A stretch of 64,000 nt of DNA, taken from contig NZ_JAKILD010000001.1 of NCBI RefSeq assembly GCF_023283825.1, positions 303,664 through 367,663 on the forward strand, written 5' to 3'. The position numbers were made by a program, and so were the translations under genes. The notes below the pieces were generated by a model that worked only from the letters and a program-made list of their open reading frames with translations, did no database searches and was not told the origin of the DNA. The stretch is from Shewanella olleyana. Its GTDB lineage: Bacteria; Pseudomonadota; Gammaproteobacteria; Enterobacterales; Shewanellaceae. Position 1 is the stretch's first letter. Each line of letters opens with the position of its first letter. This document shows, piece after piece, positions 18,008 through 28,235 of this stretch.

Positions 18008-20101
18008 CTACAACCCCATTTTCACTTTCCTAAAATAGCGTTTAAACAAGGTTTGATGTTGTTCAATTTGCTTGTCACTCAATGGTTGATATTGCAGTGC
18101 AATAAAGTGCTCTGTCATCTTGTCAAAATCAGCGGCTAATTGTGGTTGCTCTTGATGAACAGCTTGGTGGATAAAAGTTGCAAACGCCTGTGGTGGCATA
18201 GTTTCTCGTTGATAACCTTTGTTAGCTAACTTATTGCAAATCAGGTTATAGCGTTTGATGATTGGGTCTTGTTTGGGGCTTAAGTTAAATACACCCGCAT
18301 AGTAGGCAATCACTAATGCAATAATGCTAAAGCTAATGATCATTAAAATGATTATTTTACTGGTATTAACTTCGCCTAGTAATTCACTGAGTACTTGCAG
18401 TTGACGCTCTTCATCAAACCCGAGTACCCAAACACTCCAATAAAAATCTAAACTGGCAAGTTGCAAACGAATATCGTTAAGCCAAGGAATTTCTTTTACG
18501 CGTAAACTGGTAAAAGGGCTATCTTGCAAGTAGCTATCTTCACCGGTAAACATGGCATCAAAACCATCTAGAATCCTATCGGGAGCAATCATAGCGGTTG
18601 GATCAAATCTTACCCACCCAAGTCCTTCCAGCCAAACTTCGGTCCATGCATGTGCCATATATTGATAAACGCTGTAATAACCGGCTTTAGGGTTATATTC
18701 ACCGCCTTGATAGCCGGCGACCATACGAGCAGGGATGCCACTTGAACGTGCCATAAATACTAGGGCTGAAGCATAGTGAGAACAAAAACCAGCTTGATTT
18801 TCAAATAAGAAATCATCGACTTGGTTGCTACCAATAGCAGGTGGGCTTAAGGTGTAGTAGAAGGATTGTTGATTAAAGTAGCGCATCATCGCGGCGATTC
18901 GGTCGCGAGGAATAGGGTAATCTGTAGCAAATTGCTGTGCTAAAGCGTGTGCCTTCGGATTAGTGTCTTTAGGGAGAGATAGATTGATCCGTTTTGTAAG
19001 TGGCGGTAGTTGCTCCTCTAGTGAACTATTAGGAAAAGAAGTGACGCGATAGCTAAACCGTTGATCGATGTTACGTAATGAAAATAACCTTAAGTCAGCA
19101 AGTTCTACTACTTGCTCGGTTTCAGAGAAAGACTGATCTAATCCAAACAGCCATTTTTGGTAAGTAGGCTCAGTGATGACTTGGTAATTTAAGGCTGAAG
19201 ACTTATCTACGACTTGAGAGTCGTGCCGTTGTGAACGGTTACCGTAAGCACTGCGTTGCTCATTTTTTCTTAAATTAGCTTGCTTCCAAGTTTGTCCATC
19301 GTAACTTTCCATTACCAAGGCTCGCCAATATAATTGCTCATTGGCAATTAACTGTTGCTTAGTGGTGTTATTGACTTCGTTATCAAATCCGACTCTAAAA
19401 GCAAGACTTGGTGAGCGGGTCAATTTACTAATATCGCCTAGTGATATCTCATCTGATATGCCGGTTGTGGCATTTTTCATACTCGGAGCTAACCATAGTG
19501 GCGGCAGGCGAGGGAATACGACAAATAGAAGTAAAGCGAGTGGCAGGCTTTGTAAAAAGACCTTAAAACCAAAGGATAAGTTTACTTTTTTGCTGCTGTG
19601 TTGATATACGCTGATTAATACACAGGCATTGATGACACAGACAAACAAAAGGTGCACAGCATCCAGCATTCCTTGGCGTTCAAGCAGTGCAAATGCAATT
19701 AAAAAATAACCGACTAACACGACGACTTTTACGTCGCGAATTTGGCGCATTTCTATGTATTTAAGGGCATAACCGAGTAATAACAAATTGACTAGCGCAT
19801 TGAGCATACCAATCTCTTTGGCCACTAAAGCGAGTGTAGCTGCAGCGCCTATGGCTAGGCTAGTGACGAGTAGCTTAGGCGGTGCGGCGACTTTACCTAA
19901 ATAAATACCCACACGCCAAACAAAACAAATGGCGCAGATGCCAATGCTCCATAGGGTCGCATCTTGGTATAGCGGCGATAACACTAAAACATTAGTAAGT
20001 AGTAACCAAAACAGGGTATTACGGCTAATGTTCTCATTAAAATCATCGTTAAATGAATCATTCGAACTTGTTGTTTGAGGCGCTGATTTTTTAAATCTCA
20101 T
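18008..20101 (-). CDS. TgpA-like transglutaminase membrane protein (DUF3488)
   Basis: 697 aa. A run of N-terminal membrane helices (about residues 30-200), a periplasmic transglutaminase-like cysteine protease domain and a C-terminal helix match the TgpA/DUF3488 family. The likely triad is Cys440 (GFCSHYASALVFMARSSGIPAR), His484 (YMAHAWTEVW) and Asp500 (GWVRFDPTA). The frame reaches 20182, but the ATG at 20101 has GAGG 5 nt upstream and overlaps the DUF58 stop by 11 nt; the extra 27 codons are read over the upstream gene. MoxR, DUF58 and TgpA form a common operon type; the physiological substrate is not known. Confidence 0.88.
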   Translation of the reverse strand: MRFKKSAPQTTSSNDSFNDDFNENISRNTLFWLLLTNVLVLSPLYQDATLWSIGICAICFVWRVGIYLGKVAAPPKLLVTSLAIGAAATLALVAKEIGMLNALVNLLLLGYALKYIEMRQIRDVKVVVLVGYFLIAFALLERQGMLDAVHLLFVCVINACVLISVYQHSSKKVNLSFGFKVFLQSLPLALLLFVVFPRLPPLWLAPSMKNATTGISDEISLGDISKLTRSPSLAFRVGFDNEVNNTTKQQLIANEQLYWRALVMESYDGQTWKQANLRKNEQRSAYGNRSQRHDSQVVDKSSALNYQVITEPTYQKWLFGLDQSFSETEQVVELADLRLFSLRNIDQRFSYRVTSFPNSSLEEQLPPLTKRINLSLPKDTNPKAHALAQQFATDYPIPRDRIAAMMRYFNQQSFYYTLSPPAIGSNQVDDFLFENQAGFCSHYASALVFMARSSGIPARMVAGYQGGEYNPKAGYYSVYQYMAHAWTEVWLEGLGWVRFDPTAMIAPDRILDGFDAMFTGEDSYLQDSPFTSLRVKEIPWLNDIRLQLASLDFYWSVWVLGFDEERQLQVLSELLGEVNTSKIIILMIISFSIIALVIAYYAGVFNLSPKQDPIIKRYNLICNKLANKGYQRETMPPQAFATFIHQAVHQEQPQLAADFDKMTEHFIALQYQPLSDKQIEQHQTLFKRYFRKVKMGL

Positions 20102-21194
20102 CTGCACCTCTATCATTTGATTTGGAATTCTTTGAATGGGAGTGCTTTGGTTTGGCAAACTTTGATTTAACAAATAAGGCAATTAATTGCTGGCATTGTT
20201 TTCGATGCGCTTCACCACTGTCTTGTTCTATTACATCTTGGTGCAGGGCTAAACCAAAGATCTGTTGAGATTGAGACAAGGCGTTGACCTGCCATGCAAG
20301 CTTACTCAGCTTTTGTTCAATATTAGTGCCTTGAGTGTCATCAAGACTTAGCCACACAGGTTTACCTTCTGGTTGAGCAAATTCTTTGGTTAGCATGCCT
20401 CGGCCTTGGGCCCACTGTTTCCAGGCAACTTGTTTTAACGATTCACCTTCAACATAGGTTTTTAAACCCTTGTAATCATCAACCCCAGGTTGCAGTTTAC
20501 CGTGGTCAAACTCACTCGTGTTATCGTCATCAAGACTTGTCAGTGACACTTGGGTGTTGAGTGGTTCGGCATAAATAATGTGGTTAATATCGAGATCAAC
20601 ATATGACCAAGCGCGAAATAGCCCTAGAGGGAAGTTAGATGACACTTGTATTCTGCCTGGATTAAATTCGCCGCGTGCTTGAGGAGAAAATGCGATGGTA
20701 GCATGTGTAGACTCACCAACTTCGGTTAAGCGAATATGGCGCTGCTCAGCAAAGTTTAGACAAATTTGCTGGTGGCTAGTATGACTATTATTTTTATTAA
20801 TCTTACTGGATAAGCTTACCGGAAATGCCATATTCTGATTGGCATGTGTTTCAGGTGGTACTTGTGAGGTTAAGGTCAGTCCTGCCAAGTTTTTATAACT
20901 GTAAATGATGCAAGTATGCAGCACACTCGCGAGTAATAAACTTAACCCAATGACTAAATTGTTTTGATAATTAGTGCCGAAAAGGTACAGCACACCAATA
21001 AGTACAAACCAAGCAAGGCCAAACCCACTGGGTAAAATAAAGATACTCTTGTGAGTAAGGGTAACGAGCTTATTGGGTGGAATGCGTTTGTTTAACCAGC
21101 GCCCCCAGCGCTGCTTTATTCGTTTAGGAATAAAGCGCGAATACCATTTGGGCTTAGGGCGGTAATGGGCTTGCGGGTCAGCTGATGATTTCAT
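20091..21194 (-). CDS. DUF58 domain protein
   Basis: 367 aa. Two close membrane helices (about residues 50-90, FGLAWFVLIGVLYLFGTNYQNNLVIGLS) are followed by a periplasmic or cytoplasmic domain with the DUF58 signature YVEGESLKQVAWKQWAQGRGMLTKEF. DUF58 proteins have a von Willebrand A-like relation and are nearly always next to a MoxR ATPase, as here. The start lies 5 nt after the MoxR stop and the end overlaps the transglutaminase start, so the three genes are one operon. Exact role unknown; envelope stress or complex assembly is suggested for relatives. Confidence 0.85.
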   Translation of the reverse strand: MKSSADPQAHYRPKPKWYSRFIPKRIKQRWGRWLNKRIPPNKLVTLTHKSIFILPSGFGLAWFVLIGVLYLFGTNYQNNLVIGLSLLLASVLHTCIIYSYKNLAGLTLTSQVPPETHANQNMAFPVSLSSKINKNNSHTSHQQICLNFAEQRHIRLTEVGESTHATIAFSPQARGEFNPGRIQVSSNFPLGLFRAWSYVDLDINHIIYAEPLNTQVSLTSLDDDNTSEFDHGKLQPGVDDYKGLKTYVEGESLKQVAWKQWAQGRGMLTKEFAQPEGKPVWLSLDDTQGTNIEQKLSKLAWQVNALSQSQQIFGLALHQDVIEQDSGEAHRKQCQQLIALFVKSKFAKPKHSHSKNSKSNDRGADEI

Positions 21195-21199
21195 GCTTG

Positions 21200-22111
21200 T
21201 TAACTAATTGGGTTAACGCTGGCAAGAATATGATCTGACAAAGCTTGCCCTTGTAACTGACTATTAGTGCGAATTCGGTGTTCGGCTACACAATGAAATA
21301 CGGCTTGAATATCCTCCGGCACCACATAATTTCGATGATGTAAAAACGCCCAGGCTTTAGCTGCATCTAACAGTGCAATACTGGCTCTGGGTGATAAACC
21401 GTTACCGTCAGCTTGCTCACGAGAAAATTGTGCCAGATTAATAAGATATTTAAGCACTGCATCTGATGCGCTAACTTTTTGTACTTGGCTTTGTATGCTG
21501 ATGAGCTCAGAAGGAGTAAAACATTGTGATAGTGGCTCAGCAACACTTCGAGTGGTTAAGCCTTTGAGCATTTCAAGCTCAGCTTGCTCATTTGGGTAGC
21601 CTATGGATATTCGCATCATGAATCTGTCGAGCTGCGACTCTGGCAAAGGGAAAGTCCCAGATTGCTCAATGGGGTTTTGCGTGGCAATAACAAAAAATGG
21701 TTTGGGTAGCGGGTGTGTTGTGCTATCTAAAGTAATTTGGCGCTCAGCCATCGCTTCAAGAAGTGCACTTTGTGTTTTAGGGCTGGCTCGGTTAATTTCA
21801 TCGGCTAATAACATTTGATTGAAGATAGGGCCTGGATGAAAGGTAAATGCTTGTTGTTCTTGTTGGTAAATTGATACACCAAGAATGTCGGCAGGTAACA
21901 TGTCACTGGTAAATTGGATCCGTTGATAACTCATGCCTAATGAAGTGGCGAGCGCTTGAGATAAACTGGTTTTCCCCATACCCGGTAAATCTTCAATTAA
22001 TAAATGGCCTTTTGCTAAAATACAGGCCACGGCAAGTTTGATTTGCTCAGGTTTACCCAGTAATACACTTTCTAATTGCGATAATAATTGTTTTAGTTTT
22101 GACGCTGGCAC
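21200..22111 (-). CDS. MoxR family AAA+ ATPase
   Basis: 303 aa, MRP subfamily of AAA+ proteins that act as chaperones for assembly or activation of partner proteins. Walker A GMGKTS is at residues 44-49, Walker B is LLADEINRASPKTQSALLEAM, sensor 1 is FFVIATQNPIEQSGTFPLPESQLDRFM, and the lid domain carries LSPRASIALLDAAKAWA. It is the first gene of the operon with DUF58 and the transglutaminase protein. A 153-bp gap separates it from slt upstream and probably holds its promoter. Confidence 0.92.
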   Translation of the reverse strand: MPASKLKQLLSQLESVLLGKPEQIKLAVACILAKGHLLIEDLPGMGKTSLSQALATSLGMSYQRIQFTSDMLPADILGVSIYQQEQQAFTFHPGPIFNQMLLADEINRASPKTQSALLEAMAERQITLDSTTHPLPKPFFVIATQNPIEQSGTFPLPESQLDRFMMRISIGYPNEQAELEMLKGLTTRSVAEPLSQCFTPSELISIQSQVQKVSASDAVLKYLINLAQFSREQADGNGLSPRASIALLDAAKAWAFLHHRNYVVPEDIQAVFHCVAEHRIRTNSQLQGQALSDHILASVNPIS

Positions 22112-22264
22112 TCAGGACTCCGTTAGTTAACAAGCAATTGTGTTATACCTGTTAACAAATACACCGAACCTATAACGTTACCTTGTCAGTAATTAGAAGG
22201 AAAGTACTTAACGAGATTAAGCTGTAAAAGTTTATTTAATTTTATATAAAAACCTATCAGCTAT

Positions 22265-24214
22265 TTAATACAAGAAGTTAAGCTCTTTTTTACTGAACAT
22301 ACTGGCATCAGGACTATGTGATTGTTGATAAATTAAACGGTAGCTTAATACGGCTTGCACGTATTCACGAGTTTCTTTATAGGGAATGGTTTCGATAAAG
22401 CTCATGACATCTAATTTGCCGTCAGACTCTTTTAGCCAACGTTTTACTCGGTGAGGCCCCGCATTGTATGCCGCCGAGGCTAATACGCGATTATTATCGA
22501 ACTGTTTTAGTAGCTCACTATAATATGCACTACCAAGCTGTACGTTATAGTCAACTTTATATAAATCGTTTTTGCGCTTAAATGTCAGCTTGTTTTTACG
22601 CGCTGTTTCTTTGGCCGTTGCAGGCATAAGCTGCATTAAGCCGCGAGCGCCCACACCCGATGTCGCGTATGGATAAAAAGCGCTTTCACGCCTTGCTATC
22701 GCGCGTACTTCATCAATATTGACCTTATATTTTTTGCTGGCTTTTTCAAACTCTGTTTGGGCTGCAGGAGGGAAGCGTAATTTTAAGCTATTCCATTGTT
22801 TAGCTTGAATACTGGCCTCTACACTGTAATCAAACCAACCTTGCTCAAGGGCATATAGTCCATATTCAGCGCGCATTGGGTTTGATTGTCTGCGTAGCAT
22901 GTGCACCCATTCATTGCGGGCATCGCGAGTTTTATCCATTGCAATAAGCTCAACGATTCTGGCCATTGCAGGATCATCATTCAGCCTTGCTGCAAGCGCT
23001 GGGTTTGACTGTAAATTATCATCGTTCATAGCAAGTGGGGCTTTGATAGTTTGCGCGGTATGAAAACCGTAAAAGTTACGCGCCTGACTGAGTTGTTTAG
23101 ATATTTGCTCAGACTGAAGCTTATCGGCCTCATTTCTAGCATTTTCGTCTAAATAACGTGCTTGCCAATATTGCCAGCGAGAGTCATCAATCACATCGTC
23201 ACTGAGTAAAGCAAGGTAGTGTTTGATGGTGTCAGTATCTTGCTCGCTAATGGCCCAACGAAGTCTGATTTGAAATAAATCATCAGAGTCTAGAACAGGC
23301 AAACTAGCATCAATGTGCTCAAGTAAGTCGGCTTCTTTATAGATGAGCGCTCGGCGGACTATGTAGCGGTTTAACTGCTGCCCTTTAATGGGGTTAAATC
23401 GATTGGCTTTGTCATATTTTTTGTAAAGCTTAACCGCTTGCTTGAGATCTTTTCGGGCAAGTTTTCTGAGACCAACCGTGACAATGTCACCTACCATGGG
23501 TGATTTAGATGAAAATTTGCGGGTATGGCGCAAGCTATTTGGGTCGCGATAAACTGAAATAAGTAGCTCTGCTTCAGCTTTATTCTTGGTTATTTTTCTT
23601 GCTAAGTATTGGGTGAGTCCGTACTGACTTTCATTAAAGCTCAAAAGCATCCGTGACCAAATCAGTGATTGGGTGCGTTTACCTGCCTTAGTCCATTCAC
23701 TGAAAAGTACGTCACATTCTTTAGGGCGTGAGCGGCCATATTGCCATAATCTTTCTGCGCCATCGAAGGCCACTTTTGAATTACCTTGAGATAGTTGCGC
23801 TCTGAAATAATAGCATTGCAAGGCCGTATCATTAGGCGTGTTAGGTGAGATTGCGAGAAAGTTTTTCCATTGTTTACCTTTACCTGCATTTTTTAAATAG
23901 CGGTATCGCAAGGTGTTATAAAGCGGCGTGGCATTGAAAGCTTCGATAGCAGTATGAGCTTGCTCACCATTAAGTTTTAAGATGCTGGCACCTTTTTCAT
24001 GGTAATCAAGATAGACGTTAAGTGGGTAGTCACCAAGCTGTGTGCGTAACTTGTTATAGGTTTTCATTTGTCTTTTATCTAGTGCTTTTCGAGCATCCAG
24101 ATACAATTGCTGTTCAGCGCTATAACTCATCTCGTTAGCACTAGCGTGATGACTCAAGCCTTGCATTAATAGCAAGGCGAGGGTGACCAATGAAAAATAC
24201 ACCATGTTACGCAT
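22265..24214 (-). CDS. slt: soluble lytic murein transglycosylase
   Basis: 649 aa periplasmic enzyme that cleaves the MurNAc-GlcNAc bond of peptidoglycan, forming 1,6-anhydro ends. The signal peptide is at about residues 1-26 (VYFSLVTLALLLMQGLSHHASA). A long alpha-superhelical U domain precedes the catalytic SLT domain, where RRESAFYPYATSGVGARGLMQLMPATA carries the catalytic Glu510 and AYNAGPHRVKRWL is the conserved late motif. Single gene; neighbours are rmuC upstream and the MoxR operon downstream. Confidence 0.93.
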   Translation of the reverse strand: MRNMVYFSLVTLALLLMQGLSHHASANEMSYSAEQQLYLDARKALDKRQMKTYNKLRTQLGDYPLNVYLDYHEKGASILKLNGEQAHTAIEAFNATPLYNTLRYRYLKNAGKGKQWKNFLAISPNTPNDTALQCYYFRAQLSQGNSKVAFDGAERLWQYGRSRPKECDVLFSEWTKAGKRTQSLIWSRMLLSFNESQYGLTQYLARKITKNKAEAELLISVYRDPNSLRHTRKFSSKSPMVGDIVTVGLRKLARKDLKQAVKLYKKYDKANRFNPIKGQQLNRYIVRRALIYKEADLLEHIDASLPVLDSDDLFQIRLRWAISEQDTDTIKHYLALLSDDVIDDSRWQYWQARYLDENARNEADKLQSEQISKQLSQARNFYGFHTAQTIKAPLAMNDDNLQSNPALAARLNDDPAMARIVELIAMDKTRDARNEWVHMLRRQSNPMRAEYGLYALEQGWFDYSVEASIQAKQWNSLKLRFPPAAQTEFEKASKKYKVNIDEVRAIARRESAFYPYATSGVGARGLMQLMPATAKETARKNKLTFKRKNDLYKVDYNVQLGSAYYSELLKQFDNNRVLASAAYNAGPHRVKRWLKESDGKLDVMSFIETIPYKETREYVQAVLSYRLIYQQSHSPDASMFSKKELNFLY

Positions 24215-24414
24215 AATAATGAGACCTCCGCCTCAGTACGACTTCGTTGCGAAAACTTAACTTGAGTACGATTTTTACCGTAATCAGCAGTGTTGTAATT
24301 TATATCTTGCGGCTAAGCGGTTTTAATTCAACTCAACTTAACTTAACTTAACTTAAGCCAATTAATTTCACCTGAATTCATTTAATATAATTAGGCTCGA
24401 TACACTCATTAATA

Positions 24415-24485
24415 ATGAACTCAATCAAAATAATAGTGCAAATAGCTATTTGTGCGCTGTTAATTTTGATTCATTATGAGTTCAT
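24415..24485. repeat. nested hairpin between slt and rmuC
   Basis: ATGAACTCA at 24415-24423 is repeated in inverse form at 24477-24485, around a perfect 14-bp palindrome CAAATAGCTATTTG at 24439-24452. The near-shared centre suggests one long imperfect hairpin. It starts 19 nt after the rmuC stop and could act as its terminator, but there is no clean T run. The 24310-24357 stretch has short AACTT repeats. Confidence 0.5.
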
Positions 24486-24503
24486 TTCGTTACTTATAAC
24501 CGA

Positions 24504-25985
24504 TTAGTGCTCTTTTGAGTCATCTAATGCTTTGCTAATAAGCTGCGGGTCTAAATTCTTGCTGGTTTCCACGCCTAGTTTTTGCATGATATGAGCTTGT
24601 CTTATCAGGTTACCTTTACCTTGTGACAGTTTACTCATAGCTTGCTGATAAGTTTTGTCAGCCGTTTCTAGTGCTCTACCGAGTTTATCCATGTCTTCAA
24701 CATAGCCACACAGTTTGTCATAAATTTTAGCCGCTTGAGCAGCAATGCTTTGGGCGTTTTGATTTTGATATTCGTAGCGCCAAATATTATTAATGGTGCG
24801 CAGCGCGACTAATAAGTTGGTTGGGCTGACGAGCATAATATTATGATCGAGTGCAAAGCTGACTAATGCTGGGTCTGATTCAAGCGCGAGTAAAAAAGCC
24901 GGCTCTATCGGGATAAACATCAACACATAGTCGAGGCTCTTTAAGCCGTGTAACTTGTGATAATCTTTTTGGCTTAACCCTTTAATGTGTTGTCGAATGG
25001 ACAAAGCTAACTCTTTAATAGCCTGTTGTTGCACGATTTCATCGTCGCTATTAAAGAAACGCTCGTATGCCACCAGTGACATTTTTGCATCGATAACCAC
25101 ATCTTTTTGCTCGGGAAGGTGAACAATAACATCTGGCTTAAAGCGTTTACCTTGTTCATCCTTTAAATCTTGCTGAATATCGTACTCATGACCTTCTCGT
25201 AGGCCACTTTCTTGCAGTACTCGCTCAAGGATAACTTCGCCCCAGTTACCTTGTTGCTTATTATCACCTTTAAGAGCTTTGGTTAAGTTAATCGCATCTT
25301 GGCTCATCTTAAGATTAAGATCTTTTAGATGGTCTAGTTGGTGCTTTAATGCGCTACGCTCAGTTTGCTCTTGGGTATAAGATTCGCGGATTTGCTGTCT
25401 GAAGCCTTCTAGTTGTTGTTTAAGCGGGCCAAGAACGCCATCGATTTGAGTAACGTTTTGTTGCTTAAAGTTTTCACTTCGTTCTTCAAAAATGCGGTTA
25501 GCGAGGTTTTCGAATTGCAGCTTTAATCTTTCTTCTGCACTTTCAAGCAATGCAATTTTGTCATTGAGCGCAGCTTTTTCGGTATTGGCTTGAGTCTGGA
25601 TGCTTTGCTGCATGGCATTAGATTTAGATAGGGCCAGTTGAGTTTCCATGAACTTACGTTGACCATCTGTTAGATTCTGCTCAAGTTGGGGAACTCGCTC
25701 AGCTTGGGCTTCAAGTTTTGATAACTGGGCGATGAGTAATTCAGATCTTTCACGAGTCTGATGCAGAGCGTCTTCTTTCTCTTCAATTTGTTGTTGTAAT
25801 AGTGTTTGTTTGATCTCTAAGTCAGATTGTAATTGACTCATTTCATCGGCAATCTTGTCTCTATGTTGCTCCCAACGCTGACGGGTTAATCGTTGATTCA
25901 ATAAGGCGCCAATGAGTAAACCTACAAATGCTGCTGCAGATAATGCGATGATTTCGGCGATAGATAAAGAAGTGGGAAGCGTCAT
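24504..25985 (-). CDS. rmuC: DNA recombination protein RmuC
   Basis: 493 aa. One N-terminal membrane helix (about residues 8-26), then a long coiled coil (about 40-210, rich in Glu/Gln/Leu), then the RmuC core with NWGEVILERVLQESGLREGHEYDIQ and KDVVIDAKMSLVAYERFF. That core belongs to the PD-(D/E)XK nuclease-like fold; D-x-K type residues are visible in VIDAKMS. E. coli RmuC limits inversion at inverted repeats. Stands alone; its 5' side faces the divergent msrP gene across a repeat-containing gap. Confidence 0.92.
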   Translation of the reverse strand: MTLPTSLSIAEIIALSAAAFVGLLIGALLNQRLTRQRWEQHRDKIADEMSQLQSDLEIKQTLLQQQIEEKEDALHQTRERSELLIAQLSKLEAQAERVPQLEQNLTDGQRKFMETQLALSKSNAMQQSIQTQANTEKAALNDKIALLESAEERLKLQFENLANRIFEERSENFKQQNVTQIDGVLGPLKQQLEGFRQQIRESYTQEQTERSALKHQLDHLKDLNLKMSQDAINLTKALKGDNKQQGNWGEVILERVLQESGLREGHEYDIQQDLKDEQGKRFKPDVIVHLPEQKDVVIDAKMSLVAYERFFNSDDEIVQQQAIKELALSIRQHIKGLSQKDYHKLHGLKSLDYVLMFIPIEPAFLLALESDPALVSFALDHNIMLVSPTNLLVALRTINNIWRYEYQNQNAQSIAAQAAKIYDKLCGYVEDMDKLGRALETADKTYQQAMSKLSQGKGNLIRQAHIMQKLGVETSKNLDPQLISKALDDSKEH

Positions 25986-26138
25986 AATTTCGACCTGCTG
26001 AAAATGATGCTTAAGATTCTCATGCCATTAATTCTGGCGCAAGAGAGTAACAGGCTATTTAATACTTAAGCGCCTAATTTATAAACTCAAAACAATAAAA
26101 AGCTAGGGGCTGTTGTTCTTTGCTGTTTAGATTTTGTT

Positions 26139-26338
26139 CGAAGTAAAAATACTTTATTCGAGGCGAGTGGATTGCTGCCTAGCCATCTAAGCGAAATGCA
26201 CTCAACAATGACTAAAGTATTTTTAATCGAACCCTTCGGGCAGCGTTTGTTGACCGCTTCTACAGCGTTATTGGCTTTTTATGTAGAATAACTACACTAC
26301 AAATCCTCTGCCTTGTATAAGCGGTCAACAACTCGCTG
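26139..26338. repeat. intergenic element with two inverted-repeat pairs
   Basis: Between the divergent rmuC and msrP genes (25986-26459). TAAAGTATTTTTA occurs in both orientations (within 26139-26156 and 26213-26229). GTTGACCGCTT at 26249-26259 pairs with 26319-26329, bracketed by CAGCG (26241-26245) and CGCTG (26334-26338). GTAG/CTAC lies in the second loop. No ORF is present. The arrangement is like a multi-hairpin repetitive element, and leaves the promoters of both genes outside or between its arms. Confidence 0.55.
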
Positions 26339-26459
26339 CAAAAATAACCATGAAAGATCAAAAGCCCTTAAACTATTTGAAATATATTTTCGTATTGAAC
26401 TGTCTTATAGTTTATCGAAGCGATTAATTTTGTTCTAAGTGAGCAGCAAGGAGTGATTT

Positions 26460-27494
26460 ATGGTATCTAAAAAAGGGTTTACTAAAGGAATTATCAATAA
26501 ACCTTCATGGTCACTCAAGGACAATGAGGTTACCCCTGAAAGTGTATTCAGCGACAGACGTAACATAGTTAAAGCTCTTGGATTAGGGGCATTAGGGGCC
26601 AGTTTACCAGGTCAAGTTCAAGCGGGTTTATTTGATTTATTTGGCAGTGAAGATAAGCCTGCTTTTGCTGTGCAAGGACTTGATTACAGTAAACCAAGCC
26701 AATTTCAGATTAGCGACCGCTTAACTCCTGAAGATAAAATTACTCGCCATAATAACTTCTACGAATTTGGTACCAGTAAGCAAGACCCATTTGAAAATGC
26801 CCAGCAGTTTCAAGTTAATCCTTGGGAATTAAGAATTGAAGGCTTGGTAGATAAGCCTTTGACTCTTGATTTAAATGACTTAACGACCAAGTTTGATCTT
26901 GAAGAGCGTGTTTACCGCTTACGTTGTGTTGAAGCATGGTCAATGGTTGTGCCTTGGATTGGGTTCTCATTAGCTGAGCTGTTAAAAATGGCTGGTGTGT
27001 CAAATAAGGCAACTCATGTTGCTTTTGAAACCTTATTTGACCCTGACCAAATGCCTGGGCAAAAGAACCGTTTAATGGGCGGAGGTATTCATTATCCTTA
27101 TGTTGAAGGCTTAACCATTAATGAAGCCATGAATGAGTTACCATTTTTAGCGGTTGGTCTATATGGTAAAACCTTACCACCGCAAAACGGCGCTCCAGTG
27201 AGACTGGTATTACCGTGGAAATATGGTTTTAAAAGCATTAAGTCAGTGGTAAAAATCCGTGTTACAGATAAGCAGCCGCCAACCAGTTGGAATCAATTAG
27301 CTCCCCATGAATATGGTTTTTATGCCAACGTAAATCCGCAGGTGGATCATCCAAGGTGGTCTCAGGCATCTGAGCGTAGTATTGGCGAGGGTGGCTTATT
27401 TTCGGCTAAACGAATCCCTACCCAAATGTTTAATGGCTATGGCGATCAAGTGGCGGATTTATATAAAAACCTTGATTTAAGGAAGTACTATTGA
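26460..27494 (+). CDS. msrP: methionine sulfoxide reductase catalytic subunit MsrP
   Basis: 344 aa periplasmic molybdopterin enzyme (formerly YedY) that repairs oxidised methionines in envelope proteins. A twin-arginine signal is visible ([21 protein letters not shown], Arg33-Arg34) for folded export. Cys156 in [14 protein letters not shown] is the predicted molybdenum ligand. AAGGAG lies 7-8 nt upstream of the ATG. The stop overlaps the start of msrQ. Longer N-terminus than E. coli YedY because the Tat motif is preceded by about 30 residues. Confidence 0.95.
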   Translation: MVSKKGFTKGIINKPSWSLKDNEVTPESVFSDRRNIVKALGLGALGASLPGQVQAGLFDLFGSEDKPAFAVQGLDYSKPSQFQISDRLTPEDKITRHNNFYEFGTSKQDPFENAQQFQVNPWELRIEGLVDKPLTLDLNDLTTKFDLEERVYRLRCVEAWSMVVPWIGFSLAELLKMAGVSNKATHVAFETLFDPDQMPGQKNRLMGGGIHYPYVEGLTINEAMNELPFLAVGLYGKTLPPQNGAPVRLVLPWKYGFKSIKSVVKIRVTDKQPPTSWNQLAPHEYGFYANVNPQVDHPRWSQASERSIGEGGLFSAKRIPTQMFNGYGDQVADLYKNLDLRKYY

Positions 27495-28096
27495 AGCGCT
27501 TAACACCTAGAGGTCTGTTCTGGCTTAAAGGCTTTTTACATTTAAGTTTTTTGAGCCCGATTATTTACTTAGTCGTAATGGTGTTGACCGATAATGCCGG
27601 CGGCGATCCTGTGCAATACATTATTCATTATACGGGTATGGGCGCGATTAATGCTTTAGTGGTGACATTGCTTATTTCACCCATTGCTAAGCGATTCAAA
27701 CAAGGTTTACTGCTACAAACAAGAAGGTTGGTCGGCTTATATGTATTTGCTTATGCTTGCCTTCATATTGCCGCATTTATCAGTTTAGACTTGCTGTTTG
27801 CGTGGGGATTTTTATTTGAAGAAATTATTAAAAGACCTTATATATTAGTCGGTGCTGCAAGCTTTATTATTGCTAGTCTATTGGCATTAACCTCTTTCCA
27901 AGCGGTTAAGCGTAAAATGGGTAGGGGATGGCAGTCATTACATAATTGGATTTATTTAATGGCATTATTAGCTCCAGTACACTTTTATTGGTCGGTTAAG
28001 TCAGAAATTATCGAGCCAAGCATTTATATTGGCGTTTGTTTACTTTTATTGTGGTATCGAAGACAAGCGATAAAAAAGTGGCTATTTAAGAGTTGA
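27491..28096 (+). CDS. msrQ: haem membrane subunit MsrQ
   Basis: 201 aa inner-membrane b-type cytochrome of the ferric reductase-like family that passes electrons to MsrP. About six hydrophobic helices are visible; conserved histidines lie in [13 protein letters not shown] and [21 protein letters not shown]. The TTG start overlaps the msrP stop by 4 nt (TTGA), so translation is coupled. Ends before a strong hairpin. Confidence 0.93.
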   Translation: MKRLTPRGLFWLKGFLHLSFLSPIIYLVVMVLTDNAGGDPVQYIIHYTGMGAINALVVTLLISPIAKRFKQGLLLQTRRLVGLYVFAYACLHIAAFISLDLLFAWGFLFEEIIKRPYILVGAASFIIASLLALTSFQAVKRKMGRGWQSLHNWIYLMALLAPVHFYWSVKSEIIEPSIYIGVCLLLLWYRRQAIKKWLFKS

Positions 28097-28170
28097 TTAC
28101 CTTAAGAATTGATAGTCTTGAGAGTTGATTGCTTTAAAAGTTGGTTGTCAGATAGCGATGAGTCGTTAAT

Positions 28171-28228
28171 GACTTTCCCAAATAAAAATACCGACATAAT
28201 CATGTCGGTATTTTTATTTGGGAAAGTC
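28171..28228. terminator. bidirectional terminator with 27-bp perfect stem
   Basis: 28171-28197 pairs perfectly with 28202-28228 around a 4-nt loop. The stem contains an AAATAAAAATA/TATTTTTATTT block flanked by GC-rich blocks. It lies between the convergent msrQ (+) and the small membrane gene (-), and can serve both strands. Confidence 0.75.
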
Positions 28229-28235
28229 AGACTGA

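Noticed and set aside
20102..20182. Longer N-terminus for the transglutaminase protein
   Set aside because: It lies wholly within the DUF58 gene and has no ribosome binding site; the ATG at 20101 has one.
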